A DNA stretch of 56,241 nt, from the NCBI GenBank assembly GCA_009377695.1, contig WHTP01000023.1, positions 1 through 56,241 on the forward strand. Direction: 5' to 3'. Source of the DNA: Hyphomicrobiales bacterium (GTDB taxonomy: Bacteria > Pseudomonadota > Alphaproteobacteria > Rhizobiales > Xanthobacteraceae). The position numbers and the translations under genes are program-made. Positions 25,122-32,732 of this stretch are shown here, one piece after another; the first letter of the stretch is position 1, and every line of letters starts with the position of its first letter. The notes below the pieces were generated by a model. That model searched no databases, was not told where the DNA came from, and saw only the letters and a program-made list of their open reading frames with translations.

Positions 25122-25286
25122 CTAGTGTCTCGATTCCGAAGTTCGTACCATTTGCGGCGGCCTCCTATACGAACTTCGGAATCGAGGACACTAGCAACTC
25201 TTTGAATCGAGTGTGGCTTTGGTTCAGAAGTTCCGCAGATCGGACTCGCCGCGAGAATGATGCGGACTTCTGAACGGCCACACTAG
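25122..25286. repeat. Complete B-C composite palindromic unit inside the hopanoid operon
   Basis: B (25122-25194), spacer CAACTCTTTGAAT (25195-25207) and C (25208-25286), with the same order, orientation and arm sequences as at 11340-11505. In this copy the B bulge is reduced to one base, while C keeps TTT in the arm facing the spacer. The outer right CTAG (25283-25286) supplies the stop codon of hpnE. The left CTAG is 36 bp upstream of the shc start codon. On the hpn mRNA the unit would fold into two long hairpins just before shc. Confidence 0.92.
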
Positions 25287-26608
25287 GCTGAACCGGAACG
25301 CATTCTGGCTTCTTTAGTTGGTTGCATCTTCTGCGGAAAATCGGTGTCCACCTTTCCGGAAAATGCCCCTTGCGCGACCAGGTCGGCGGCGCGTCGCCCG
25401 GATCGAATGGCACCTTCGATGGTGGCGGGCAAGCCCGTATTTGTCCAGTCGCCGGCCAGGAAGAGGTTGGTAAATCGCGTGTTTGGCCCGGGCCTTAGCG
25501 CATCCTGCTCAGGTGTTGCGGCAAAGGTCGCCCGGCGTTCCCGCACGATCTGCCACGGGGGGAGTTCGGGCGGCAGTCCGGTGGCGGCCGCGACTTCGCT
25601 CCAGATCGTCCGCGCCAGCGCATCGCGCGGCGTGTCGATGAAGCGGTCTCCGGCGCTGATGGTGGTCGCGACCCGACCGGGAAATGCGAATACCCACTCG
25701 GTCGTGCTGTTGACCAGCCCAAGGATGGCCGGCTGATACGGCGCCGGCTCGATGCGGAAATGCGCGTTCACGATCGCGCGGAATTCGGTCGGGGTTTGCA
25801 GATCCGGCATCAACGCCGTCGCGGTATAGGGAGGAACGGCGAGGATCACAACGTCGTCGGCACCGAGTGCGACGGTGTCGTCGCCGAAATCGAGGGTCTC
25901 GACTCGCGTGTCGCTCGCGCGCAGGCGATGAAGCTGATGACCGAGCTTCACGGCATTGTTGCGCTTGTGCAGCAATTCAAGCGCCGGCTCGATCAGCGCA
26001 CTGCCGAGCCCGTCGCGCGCGACCAGCGGCCGGCAGGCCTCGCCGCCCGCGACGATGGTTTCGCGGATCACGGCGCCGGCAAGCGCCGCCGAACCCGCCG
26101 ACGGCTCGATGTTGAGCGCGGCCAGCAGCAGCGGCCGCATCAGTCGCTCATAGAGCGGCCCGGTAAAGCGCACGACTTCGCCGACCGCGCGATCCTTTTC
26201 CGCCCACAGGAGCCGCGCCATCGGCAAATAGTCGAACGCGTGCGTTCCCGGCACGCGCTTGCCGGAATTGAAGACCCACCATGGTATGCGGCCGTCGTTG
26301 ATCCGCAGCGTCCACTGCTCTTTGCTGGCGAGGTCGACGAAGGGAAATTCGGCTTTCGGCGGACCGACGAGGCGATGCTGCGCACCCAGCAAACCAACAT
26401 AGCGCATCGCAGCATGATTGCCCGACAACAAGAGATGGTTGCCATTGTCGATCGTCATGCCGAGGATCGAGTCGCGATAGGAGCGGCAGCGGCCGCCGGC
26501 AAACGTCGTCGCTTCGTGCACGACCACGGTTTCGCCGCGCAGCGTGAGCTCGACCGCAGCCGAGAGGCCGGAGAGACCGGCGCCGATGATGTGGACGGTT
26601 CGCGCCAT
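25283..26608 (-). CDS. hpnE: Hydroxysqualene dehydroxylase HpnE
   Basis: 441 residues from ATG 26608, which overlaps the hpnD stop by one base (TGATG). The FAD Rossmann motif VHIIGAGLSGLSAAVEL is at the N-terminus, followed by VVVHEATTFAGGRCRSY, the usual second nucleotide-contact block of amine-oxidase/phytoene-desaturase-type proteins. The C-terminal FAD motif is LFLAGDWTNTGLPATIEGAIRSGRRAADLV. HpnE reduces hydroxysqualene to squalene. The last 25 residues after the domain (GKVDTDFPQKMQPTKEARM...) look unconserved. The TAG stop coincides with the CTAG of the B-C unit, so the natural C-terminus may have been preserved or slightly altered by the insertion. Confidence 0.95.
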   Translation of the reverse strand: MARTVHIIGAGLSGLSAAVELTLRGETVVVHEATTFAGGRCRSYRDSILGMTIDNGNHLLLSGNHAAMRYVGLLGAQHRLVGPPKAEFPFVDLASKEQWTLRINDGRIPWWVFNSGKRVPGTHAFDYLPMARLLWAEKDRAVGEVVRFTGPLYERLMRPLLLAALNIEPSAGSAALAGAVIRETIVAGGEACRPLVARDGLGSALIEPALELLHKRNNAVKLGHQLHRLRASDTRVETLDFGDDTVALGADDVVILAVPPYTATALMPDLQTPTEFRAIVNAHFRIEPAPYQPAILGLVNSTTEWVFAFPGRVATTISAGDRFIDTPRDALARTIWSEVAAATGLPPELPPWQIVRERRATFAATPEQDALRPGPNTRFTNLFLAGDWTNTGLPATIEGAIRSGRRAADLVAQGAFSGKVDTDFPQKMQPTKEARMRSGSA

Positions 26609-27453
26609 CAAATGAATGCGTATCTTAGAATGATCCAGAGCAGGCGAGAGCGGGAGACGCTGACACGCTCGCGCGGTGCGCTCCAGCCGCGCGCGATCAT
26701 GCCTTCCAGTATCGTGCGGTAGACTTCACCCATGATCCGCGGCGCCTTCACGGCGCGGCGCGGGCAGCGTTTCATGATGCGGTCGGCCTCGACGAAATGG
26801 GTCCGTGCGCGCTCGACCAGTGGTGCGCAAGCCTGGCTGAGGTTCGGGCTGCGCAGCGCCGTCAAAGGATCGCTTGTCGCGATACCGGCCTGATCGAGCG
26901 CCTCGCGCGGCAGGTAGAGCCGGCCGATGCCGGCATCCTCGTCGAGATCGCGCAGGATGTTGGTGAGCTGCAAGGCCCGTCCGAGATGATGCGACAGGAG
27001 CTTGCCGTCGCCATCCTCGACGCCGAACACCCGTACTGAGAGCCGCCCGACCGCGCTCGCCACGCGGTCGCAATAAAGATCGAGCGTCGCGAAGCTCGGT
27101 GCGCGGATGTCTTCGCGCGCGTCCATCTCCATTCCGTCGATGACGGCGAGGAAGTCTTCGCGGTGCAGGCCGAACTGCCGCACCGGATCGGCAAGGCCGA
27201 GAACCTTCGCTCCGATTTTGCCCTTGTAGAGATCGTTGATCTCGTCGCGCCACTCCTCGAGTTGCCCGGTACGGATCGGCTGCGGCCCGCCCGAGTCGGC
27301 AATGTCGTCGACCTCGCGGCAGAAGCGGTAAATCTCGAACATCGCGTCGCGCTGCGCGGCGGGCAGGATGCGCATCGCCGTATAGAACGAGCTGCCGGAG
27401 GCGCTATGCGATGCGGTCGTTGACGGGCTGGTCGCGTCCACGGCTTCTCTCAT
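26608..27453 (-). CDS. hpnD: Presqualene diphosphate synthase HpnD
   Basis: 281 residues from ATG 27453, overlapping the hpnC stop by four bases (ATGA), so translation is coupled. The first aspartate-rich motif DDIAD is at residues 49-53. The second, around residue 170, reads LRDLDEDAGIGRLYLP, and both bind Mg-diphosphate. HpnD condenses two FPP molecules to presqualene diphosphate, the substrate of HpnC. A C-terminal basic/hydrophobic tail (RSRLLWIILRYAFI) suggests membrane association. Together hpnC, hpnD and hpnE replace the single squalene synthase found in many other organisms. Confidence 0.96.
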   Translation of the reverse strand: MREAVDATSPSTTASHSASGSSFYTAMRILPAAQRDAMFEIYRFCREVDDIADSGGPQPIRTGQLEEWRDEINDLYKGKIGAKVLGLADPVRQFGLHREDFLAVIDGMEMDAREDIRAPSFATLDLYCDRVASAVGRLSVRVFGVEDGDGKLLSHHLGRALQLTNILRDLDEDAGIGRLYLPREALDQAGIATSDPLTALRSPNLSQACAPLVERARTHFVEADRIMKRCPRRAVKAPRIMGEVYRTILEGMIARGWSAPRERVSVSRSRLLWIILRYAFI

Positions 27454-28331
27454 GCATTCCGGGTTGCATGCGGCGCGCTGAAAGCGCGGCTGAAACGGCC
27501 GGCCGTTCCGGCGACCATCCCAAGCAGGCCGACGCCGGCGACGGCGCCTTTGCCGAGATGCACGCCCTCGCTCAGGGGATCGCGCCGCAGAAGCAGCGCG
27601 ACCAGGCGACGGGCCAGCGACTGAATCACGGCGACTTCCATCGCAAGGCGGAAATCCTTAATGCGCGAAGAGAACGGGGCGCTCTCGTCAAGCAGCTTGC
27701 CGGTGCGCCCGGCAAGCATGGAGAGGCAACGGCGCAGCGCCGGTGTCGCGGTGTCGCGGCCAATGTCCTCGATCGTCGCTCCGGCGGCCGCCAACGCATC
27801 TTCCGGAATGTAGACGCGGTTGAGCGATTGATAATCCTTCTTGCAGTCCTGCAGGTGATTGATCACTTGCAGCGCTGCGCACAGCGCGTCGTTCGCCCGC
27901 CAAGTGGCGCGGTCCTCACCGTGCACATCGAGCACGTAGCGGCCAACCGGCATGGCGGAGTAACTGCAATAGTTCATCAGGTCGTCCCAGTCGCGATAGC
28001 GCAGTTTGGTCACATCCATCCGGAAGGCCGTCAAGAGGTCCTGGGCGTGGCGGGGCGTGATGTTGCGGTCGCGTAAAACCGTCCGCAGTGCCACGGCCTG
28101 CCGTTGCTCGTCGTTCTGGCCGAGCAGGCCCGCTTCGAGGCGATCGAGGAAGTCGAGCTTCTCGCGCTCGCCCAGCGTGGAATGATCGGCGATGTCGTCG
28201 GCGATCCGGACGAATTCGTAGAACGCGAGAATGGCACCGCGATGGCGCGGATGGATCAGCCGCGACGCGACCGGGAAGTTCTCGTCCCGGTGCCCCTTGC
28301 CGGAGCGCAATACGGCGGGATCGTGGGTCAT
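27450..28331 (-). CDS. hpnC: Hydroxysqualene synthase HpnC
   Basis: 293 residues from ATG 28331, which overlaps the hpnB stop by four bases. A longer frame upstream is the hpnB coding region read in another frame. Family blocks are HRDENFPVASRLIHPRHRGAI, typical of the HpnC N-terminus, and VRIADDIADH with the first aspartate motif near residue 45. The second motif region is NHLQDCKKDYQSLNRVYIPEDAL. HpnC converts presqualene diphosphate to hydroxysqualene. The C-terminus carries a hydrophobic stretch (GAVAGVGLLGMVAGTAG). It sits second in the hpnB-C-D-E run. Confidence 0.95.
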   Translation of the reverse strand: MTHDPAVLRSGKGHRDENFPVASRLIHPRHRGAILAFYEFVRIADDIADHSTLGEREKLDFLDRLEAGLLGQNDEQRQAVALRTVLRDRNITPRHAQDLLTAFRMDVTKLRYRDWDDLMNYCSYSAMPVGRYVLDVHGEDRATWRANDALCAALQVINHLQDCKKDYQSLNRVYIPEDALAAAGATIEDIGRDTATPALRRCLSMLAGRTGKLLDESAPFSSRIKDFRLAMEVAVIQSLARRLVALLLRRDPLSEGVHLGKGAVAGVGLLGMVAGTAGRFSRAFSAPHATRNA

Positions 28332-29490
28332 GGTTCCAAGGCCTGTACGCGCCCCTTCCACAAGCCACCCTTGCCGCGGGCGAATTGCAGGGCTGAATCG
28401 AGGGTGAACAGCATGTAGCACAGTGCGATCCCCGGAAGGGCCAATCCCCAGAGGACCGACCGCCCATAGAGCCGCAGCGTCGGGACGAACGCGGCGGCCA
28501 TCAGGCCCCAGGCCAGGAGCCCGAGCCAGCGGGCAGCGCCACCGGCGAACAGTGTCAGCAATGGCGGCGCGAGGTAGGTCAGTGCCATTCCGACAACCGT
28601 GCCGGCGAGCAAGAGCGGTGAGCAACGCAGTTGTGTATACGCCGATCGCGAGACCATGCGACGGATGTCCTCGACGCCGGGATAGGAGCGGGTGCTGTGC
28701 ACGCGCTCAGTCAGGCCGAGCCAGATCGGCCCTTGCGCTTTGAGCAGCTTCGCCAGCGAGCAGTCATCGATTAGTGCGTTGCGGATCGCATCGATGCCGC
28801 CCGCGGCCGTGAGCGCGTCGCTGCGCACCAGCATGCACCCGCCCGCCGCGGCCGCGGCCGCGTTTGCAGGCCTGTTCACCCACGGGAAGGGATAGAGCAT
28901 CTGGAAGAAGAAGATGAATGCCGGAATGAGGCTTCGCTCCGCAAAGCTTTCGCAGCGCAGCTTCGCCATCAGCGAGGTGAGGACGAGCTTGTTGGACACA
29001 GCCCGCGCCACCAGGCCGGTGAGCACCTCCGGTGCGTAGACGATGTCGGCGTCGGAGAACAGGATATAGTCGGGTGGATGGCTCGCGGACTGCGCCGCCT
29101 CGACGCCTTGCTTGACGGCCCATAGCTTGCCGGTCCAGCCGCGCGGCAGCGGTTTGCCGTCAATGATCTGCAGACGCTCGATCGCGTTCGATGCGACCGC
29201 GGTCCTGCGTGCGATATGCGCGGTGCCGTCGTTGCTGTCGTCATCAACGAGGATAACCGTGAATGTGCCGCGTAGGTCTGGTGCATCAGCGAGCCAATCG
29301 TCTGGGCGATCCCATCGGCCTCGTTGCGCGCCGGGATCACCACCGTGATCGACGGCCAGGACGGTAACGATGGCGGCAACGCCGTTGGCCCGCCCTCGTC
29401 GCGCTTGGAGCACAGCCAGAAGCCGCCGCGCGCGAACACGAGATAGAGCCAGATGGCGGCCGCCAGCGCTGCGATACCCACCAAGACCAT
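28328..29490 (-). pseudogene. hpnB: Glycosyltransferase HpnB, frameshifted
   Basis: The N-terminal part reads in one frame from ATG 29490: a membrane helix (MVLVGIAALAAAIWLYLVFA), then SITVVIPARNEADGIAQTIG and SLMHQTY. The remainder reads in another frame: FTVILVDDDSNDGTAHIARR, the DXD region LFSDADIVYAPEVL, ALIDDCSLAKLLK, and several C-terminal helices. The break is near 29271. Restoring one base in tacgcggcac (TAC-CGC-GGC) would join the frames as QTYRGTFTVIL, the expected family sequence. The rest of the protein is intact, so this is either a recent single-base deletion or a sequencing error. HpnB is a GT2-type enzyme associated with hopanoid loci, and its exact role is unsettled. Confidence 0.85.
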
Positions 29491-29714
29491 GCCGATCGGT
29501 CGTCCTCTTGAGGTAACTATACGCCCGGAAGGGCCCTTCGACCCGCCTCTGCGCGGGGCGAACCTGTGTAAAATACCGGCCGGCACATGCAACGGCCAAA
29601 TGCGCTTTCGTTTGGCTAATTTCTTGAGGGCTTCTTGGAGCATTCTTGGGGGCTGGTTATCGTCCTGCGCCTCGAATAGACAAGCGGCCCGGAACTTTTA
29701 ACCATGAGGATGGT

Positions 29715-30647
29715 GTGAACGCGTCGGCCCAATTCCAGGATCGTCTCAACCAGGTCGCCAAGGATACCGAAACGCTGCTTGACCGGCTGCTCGGCTCCGC
29801 GCTGCTGGACGGGGAGATCGGCCGGCCAGCCCGGCTGCTCGAGGCCATGCGCTATGCCGGCCTGGGTGCGGGCAAGCGCTTTCGTCCATTCCTGGTCGTG
29901 GAATGCGCCTCGCTGTTCGGCGTCGATCGCGAGCAGGCTTTGATGGCCGGGGCCGCGCTCGAATGCATTCACTGCTATTCGCTCGTGCATGACGATCTGC
30001 CGGCGATGGATGATGACGACCTCCGGCGCGGGCAGCCGACCGCCCACAAGGCATTCGATGAAGCAACTGCGATCCTCGCTGGCGACGGGCTGCTCACATT
30101 GGCCTTCGACATCGCATCGCGGACCGCGACTCATCCCGATCCGGCGGTGCGAGTTGAACTCGTGCAAGCGTTGGCGCGCGCGTCCGGGCTCGGCGGCATG
30201 GTCGGCGGGCAGATGCTTGACCTCGCGGCCGAAGGGCGTTTCGACGGCGGCACCGCGCGGCGCCTGCAGGAAAAAGAGGTCCTGACGCTGCAGGCGATGA
30301 AGACCGGCGCGTTGCTCAAGTTTGCGTGTCGCGCCGGCGGCATCCTCGGCCAGGCCTCGGCGGCGCAGCGTGACGCGCTTGAGCGATATGGGGCGGCGGT
30401 CGGACAGGCGTTCCAGATCGCCGACGACCTGCTTGACGTCGAGGGCGATCCGGCCCTGGTTGGCAAGCAGACCGGCAAGGACGCGGATGCGGGCAAGGCG
30501 ACGATTGTGGGCATTCTCGGCGTCGATGGCGCGAAGGCGCGGCTGCGGACTATCGTCAGCAACGCTGAGGTGGCGCTGGCGCCGTTCGGCAAGTCCGCCG
30601 ATGTCTTGATTGCCGGCGCGAAATTCGTTGCCGACCGCAACGTCTGA
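29715..30647 (+). CDS. ispA: Polyprenyl (farnesyl) diphosphate synthase, IspA type
   Basis: 310 residues from GTG 29715, with GAGGA just upstream. The first Asp-rich motif is DDLPAMDDDD (about residues 93-102), with the two-residue insertion (DDxxxxD) typical of short-chain bacterial FPP/GGPP synthases. The second is QIADDLLDVEGD. Other blocks are GAGKRFRPFLVVE and GGMVGGQMLDL. FPP made here is the substrate for HpnD. It is divergent from hpnB, with about 220 bp between starts, which places it in the same metabolic locus. Product chain length (C15 or C20) cannot be settled from the sequence. The stop codon abuts that of the next, convergent gene with no gap (TGATCA). Confidence 0.93.
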   Translation: MNASAQFQDRLNQVAKDTETLLDRLLGSALLDGEIGRPARLLEAMRYAGLGAGKRFRPFLVVECASLFGVDREQALMAGAALECIHCYSLVHDDLPAMDDDDLRRGQPTAHKAFDEATAILAGDGLLTLAFDIASRTATHPDPAVRVELVQALARASGLGGMVGGQMLDLAAEGRFDGGTARRLQEKEVLTLQAMKTGALLKFACRAGGILGQASAAQRDALERYGAAVGQAFQIADDLLDVEGDPALVGKQTGKDADAGKATIVGILGVDGAKARLRTIVSNAEVALAPFGKSADVLIAGAKFVADRNV

Positions 30648-31808
30648 TCACCGCACCGCCATGTTGAGCCGCCGGCGCTGGTCGTCGCTGAGCGACGCGT
30701 AGAATTGGCCGAACATCGGCTCGATCCCCGTCGCCGCGTGCAGCAACGACATCACCCGGTCGCTGGCGGCGCTGAGGCGATCCATCGGCGTGGCCGGCGT
30801 TTCGCCGGGGCAGGTGCTGGTCAGGAACTGCGCCATCTCCATGGATGCGCCGTAGAGCATCTGCAGGTTCTTGCGCTGCTCATTCGTGGGGCGCAATGCG
30901 CGCTGGATCGGATCGAACGGATTCGCATCCGAAGTCATGGCCTCGCCGCATATCGCGGCGGGAGCCGGCGATGGCGTCGCCTCGTTGCTGTTGTTGCCGA
31001 CGGTCCGCGGTTGCTCGGCCAGTTGCGCCTTCTGCTCCTCGGTGAGCGAGCCGTAGAATGTCTCGAGCGCAGGGCGGATGCGGAATTCGGCGTAGCGCAT
31101 CGCCCACAGTCCGTCGATCATCGCGCGCAACCGTTCCGGCTGGGTGGCGGGCAGATCGCGACGGCACGCGGCCACCTCGCCGTCGATGGCGTCGCGCACG
31201 GTGTCGCGAAGCTCTTGCAATCCTCGCTGCTGGTCCGGACCGAGGCGGACGGTTTCGTCGACGCGATCAAGTGGAAGCATCGCCTGGTCCTTGACCCGTG
31301 CGATGCATATTGCCCGATTGGACTCGGCTGCATCGGCGGAGCTGACAAGCGCCGCCGAAAGGCGTCGTCGCTCTGGCGTTCGGTCGCCGGACTGCGATGC
31401 GAACGCCGCGGCCGGTGCCGTCATGGCCCGCAGGATGTCGCGCGGACCGTGCGACCAGAACTGCCGGTCGTAGTCCTGCGGCCAGAACGCATAGCCCAGC
31501 ATGTCCTCGAATGCGTCGGGGGCGCCGATCGGCCAGAACGCGGCCGCCGTGGCGATGCCGGCACCGCGTGCGATCCGCCGGCGCACCGCATCGCGTGACC
31601 GTCGGGCGGTATTGCGGTGAGCGCGCGGCGTGCGATGTGTCCGCGGCACATGGCGCGGTCGCGGGACACTACGCAGGATCATTCGAAGTGGAGCGGTGAA
31701 CGGACGCAAGATGCGACCGGGATTTTGCGCCTGTGCCGGCGTCGCGTCGAATGACCACGTGAGCATCAGTACGAGCGCCGAAGCGATGACGGTCTTGCCC
31801 TGCCGCAT
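30648..31808 (-). CDS. LTXXQ/Spy-like periplasmic protein, duplicated domain
   Basis: 386 residues from ATG 31808 (an upstream TTG is less likely). A signal peptide ends at AQAQN. It is followed by a very Arg/Pro/His-rich segment (RSVPRPRHVPRTHRTPRAHR) and a possible membrane-associated part (ATAAAFWPIGAPDAFEDMLGYAFWPQDY). Two copies of the LTXXQ-type helical module follow. The first contains LGPDQQRGLQELRDTV...YGSLTEEQKAQL, and the second LRPTNEQRKNLQMLYGAS...YASLSDDQRRRL. Such Spy/CpxP-like modules act as envelope chaperones or stress sensors. The basic linker is unusual. The gene is convergent with ispA. Confidence 0.8.
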   Translation of the reverse strand: MRQGKTVIASALVLMLTWSFDATPAQAQNPGRILRPFTAPLRMILRSVPRPRHVPRTHRTPRAHRNTARRSRDAVRRRIARGAGIATAAAFWPIGAPDAFEDMLGYAFWPQDYDRQFWSHGPRDILRAMTAPAAAFASQSGDRTPERRRLSAALVSSADAAESNRAICIARVKDQAMLPLDRVDETVRLGPDQQRGLQELRDTVRDAIDGEVAACRRDLPATQPERLRAMIDGLWAMRYAEFRIRPALETFYGSLTEEQKAQLAEQPRTVGNNSNEATPSPAPAAICGEAMTSDANPFDPIQRALRPTNEQRKNLQMLYGASMEMAQFLTSTCPGETPATPMDRLSAASDRVMSLLHAATGIEPMFGQFYASLSDDQRRRLNMAVR

Positions 31809-32214
31809 GACTGCCTCCGATCGATCGCATAACGGTCTCTCGTTGAACAAAGTTCCCCTGCAGCGGCGACACGCCGCATTTTGCGCTGCACATCTTGGAG
31901 CACGCGCCTGTTACCGAGAACGCATTGCGACTCACAATGTCCGGCTAGAACCAAGCAGACGACAGAGCTGCCACGGACCCGGGTGAGGACCGATGTCAGG
32001 CATCGCTTCCTGCAGGACGCCGCCAAGATAGGGCGGACATCGTGTTCGATGACGGCAACGAAATCGCAGCGCTCTACGTGCGGACCTATGCGATGCCGCG
32101 GCCGGCGGTCGGGCGCGCCATCGAGGAATTCAGGCGTGCCGGCGGGCGCTGACGACCTCCTTTCGATGTTGCCCAAGCTCGGCTAAGCTTGCGCCAACAA
32201 AAGGGAGACTCGCC
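31809..32214. other. Intergenic region with a possible short gene remnant (32042-32152)
   Basis: 406 bp with no complete gene. At 32042-32152 a short + frame (GTG start, 36 residues) has protein-like composition, including DDGNEIAALYVRTYAMPRPAV. Just upstream, a different frame reads VRHRFLQDAAKIG, so a decayed gene with a frameshift is possible. No family is recognised. The part near 32160-32214 must hold the promoter and ribosome site (AAGGGAGA) of the cupin gene. Confidence 0.3.
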
Positions 32215-32631
32215 ATGGGAATTCAGGTCATCGACCCGAAAGAGGTCGCGCTGCGGGAGAAGAAGCGCACCGTCGTGATGAACACCCGAAAATTGCACGC
32301 CTGGGTGCACTATTATCCGAATCCCGGCGATCATGACGAATTGCATTGCCACAACGAGGACCAGGTCTTCACCTGCTTCGAAGGCGAGTGCACGATGCGC
32401 TTCCCGGACGGCACCTCGTCCGTCCTCAAGCCCGGCATGGCCGCGCTGATCACGGGCGGCTCGTTCTATCAGCTCGTGAACTCCGGCACCGGCCCCATGA
32501 TCCTGATGGGCCATCGCTCCGGCAATCAGGACAACGTGATGATCATCGACTACGTGACGCGGCAGGACATCCGCAAGACTGGCGGGCCGAAGGTCCGCAA
32601 CAGCGTGAGCGCGGACCAGACGCCGGCGTAG
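32215..32631 (+). CDS. Single-domain cupin protein
   Basis: 138 residues from ATG 32215, with AAGGGAG upstream. The cupin motif 1 region reads YPNPGDHDELHCHNEDQVFTCFEGECTMRF, giving the metal-binding HxH and E. Motif 2 is PGMAALITGGSFYQLVNSGTGPMILM, in which the usual histidine is replaced by glutamine, so metal coordination may differ. There is no signal peptide. It is followed by a dispersed palindrome and a Bug-receptor gene on the same strand, a pairing common around small organic-acid catabolism. The substrate is unknown. Confidence 0.85.
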   Translation: MGIQVIDPKEVALREKKRTVVMNTRKLHAWVHYYPNPGDHDELHCHNEDQVFTCFEGECTMRFPDGTSSVLKPGMAALITGGSFYQLVNSGTGPMILMGHRSGNQDNVMIIDYVTRQDIRKTGGPKVRNSVSADQTPA

Positions 32632-32641
32632 TTCGCCAGTC

Positions 32642-32714
32642 GTAGCCCGGATTGAGCGCAAGCGACATCCGGGTGGCCAGTCCCGGATTTTCGCTGACGC
32701 TCGATCCGGGCTAC
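32642..32714. repeat. Dispersed palindromic repeat upstream of a Bug-receptor gene
   Basis: The left arm GTAGCCCGGATTGAGCG and right arm CGCTCGATCCGGGCTAC pair almost perfectly, with an inner hairpin ATCCGGG/CCCGGAT. This gtagcccgg...ccgggctac type is widely dispersed in Bradyrhizobium-like genomes. It ends 18 bp before the start codon of the receptor gene at 32733, so it lies within the likely 5' untranslated region. Confidence 0.85.
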
Positions 32715-32732
32715 AACTCGGGGTCCGCGACA

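Noticed and set aside
29491-29599. N-terminal extension of the hpnB downstream frame to 29599
   Set aside because: The extension has no glycosyltransferase sequence; the true N-terminal part is in another frame, so a frameshift explains it better than a longer protein.
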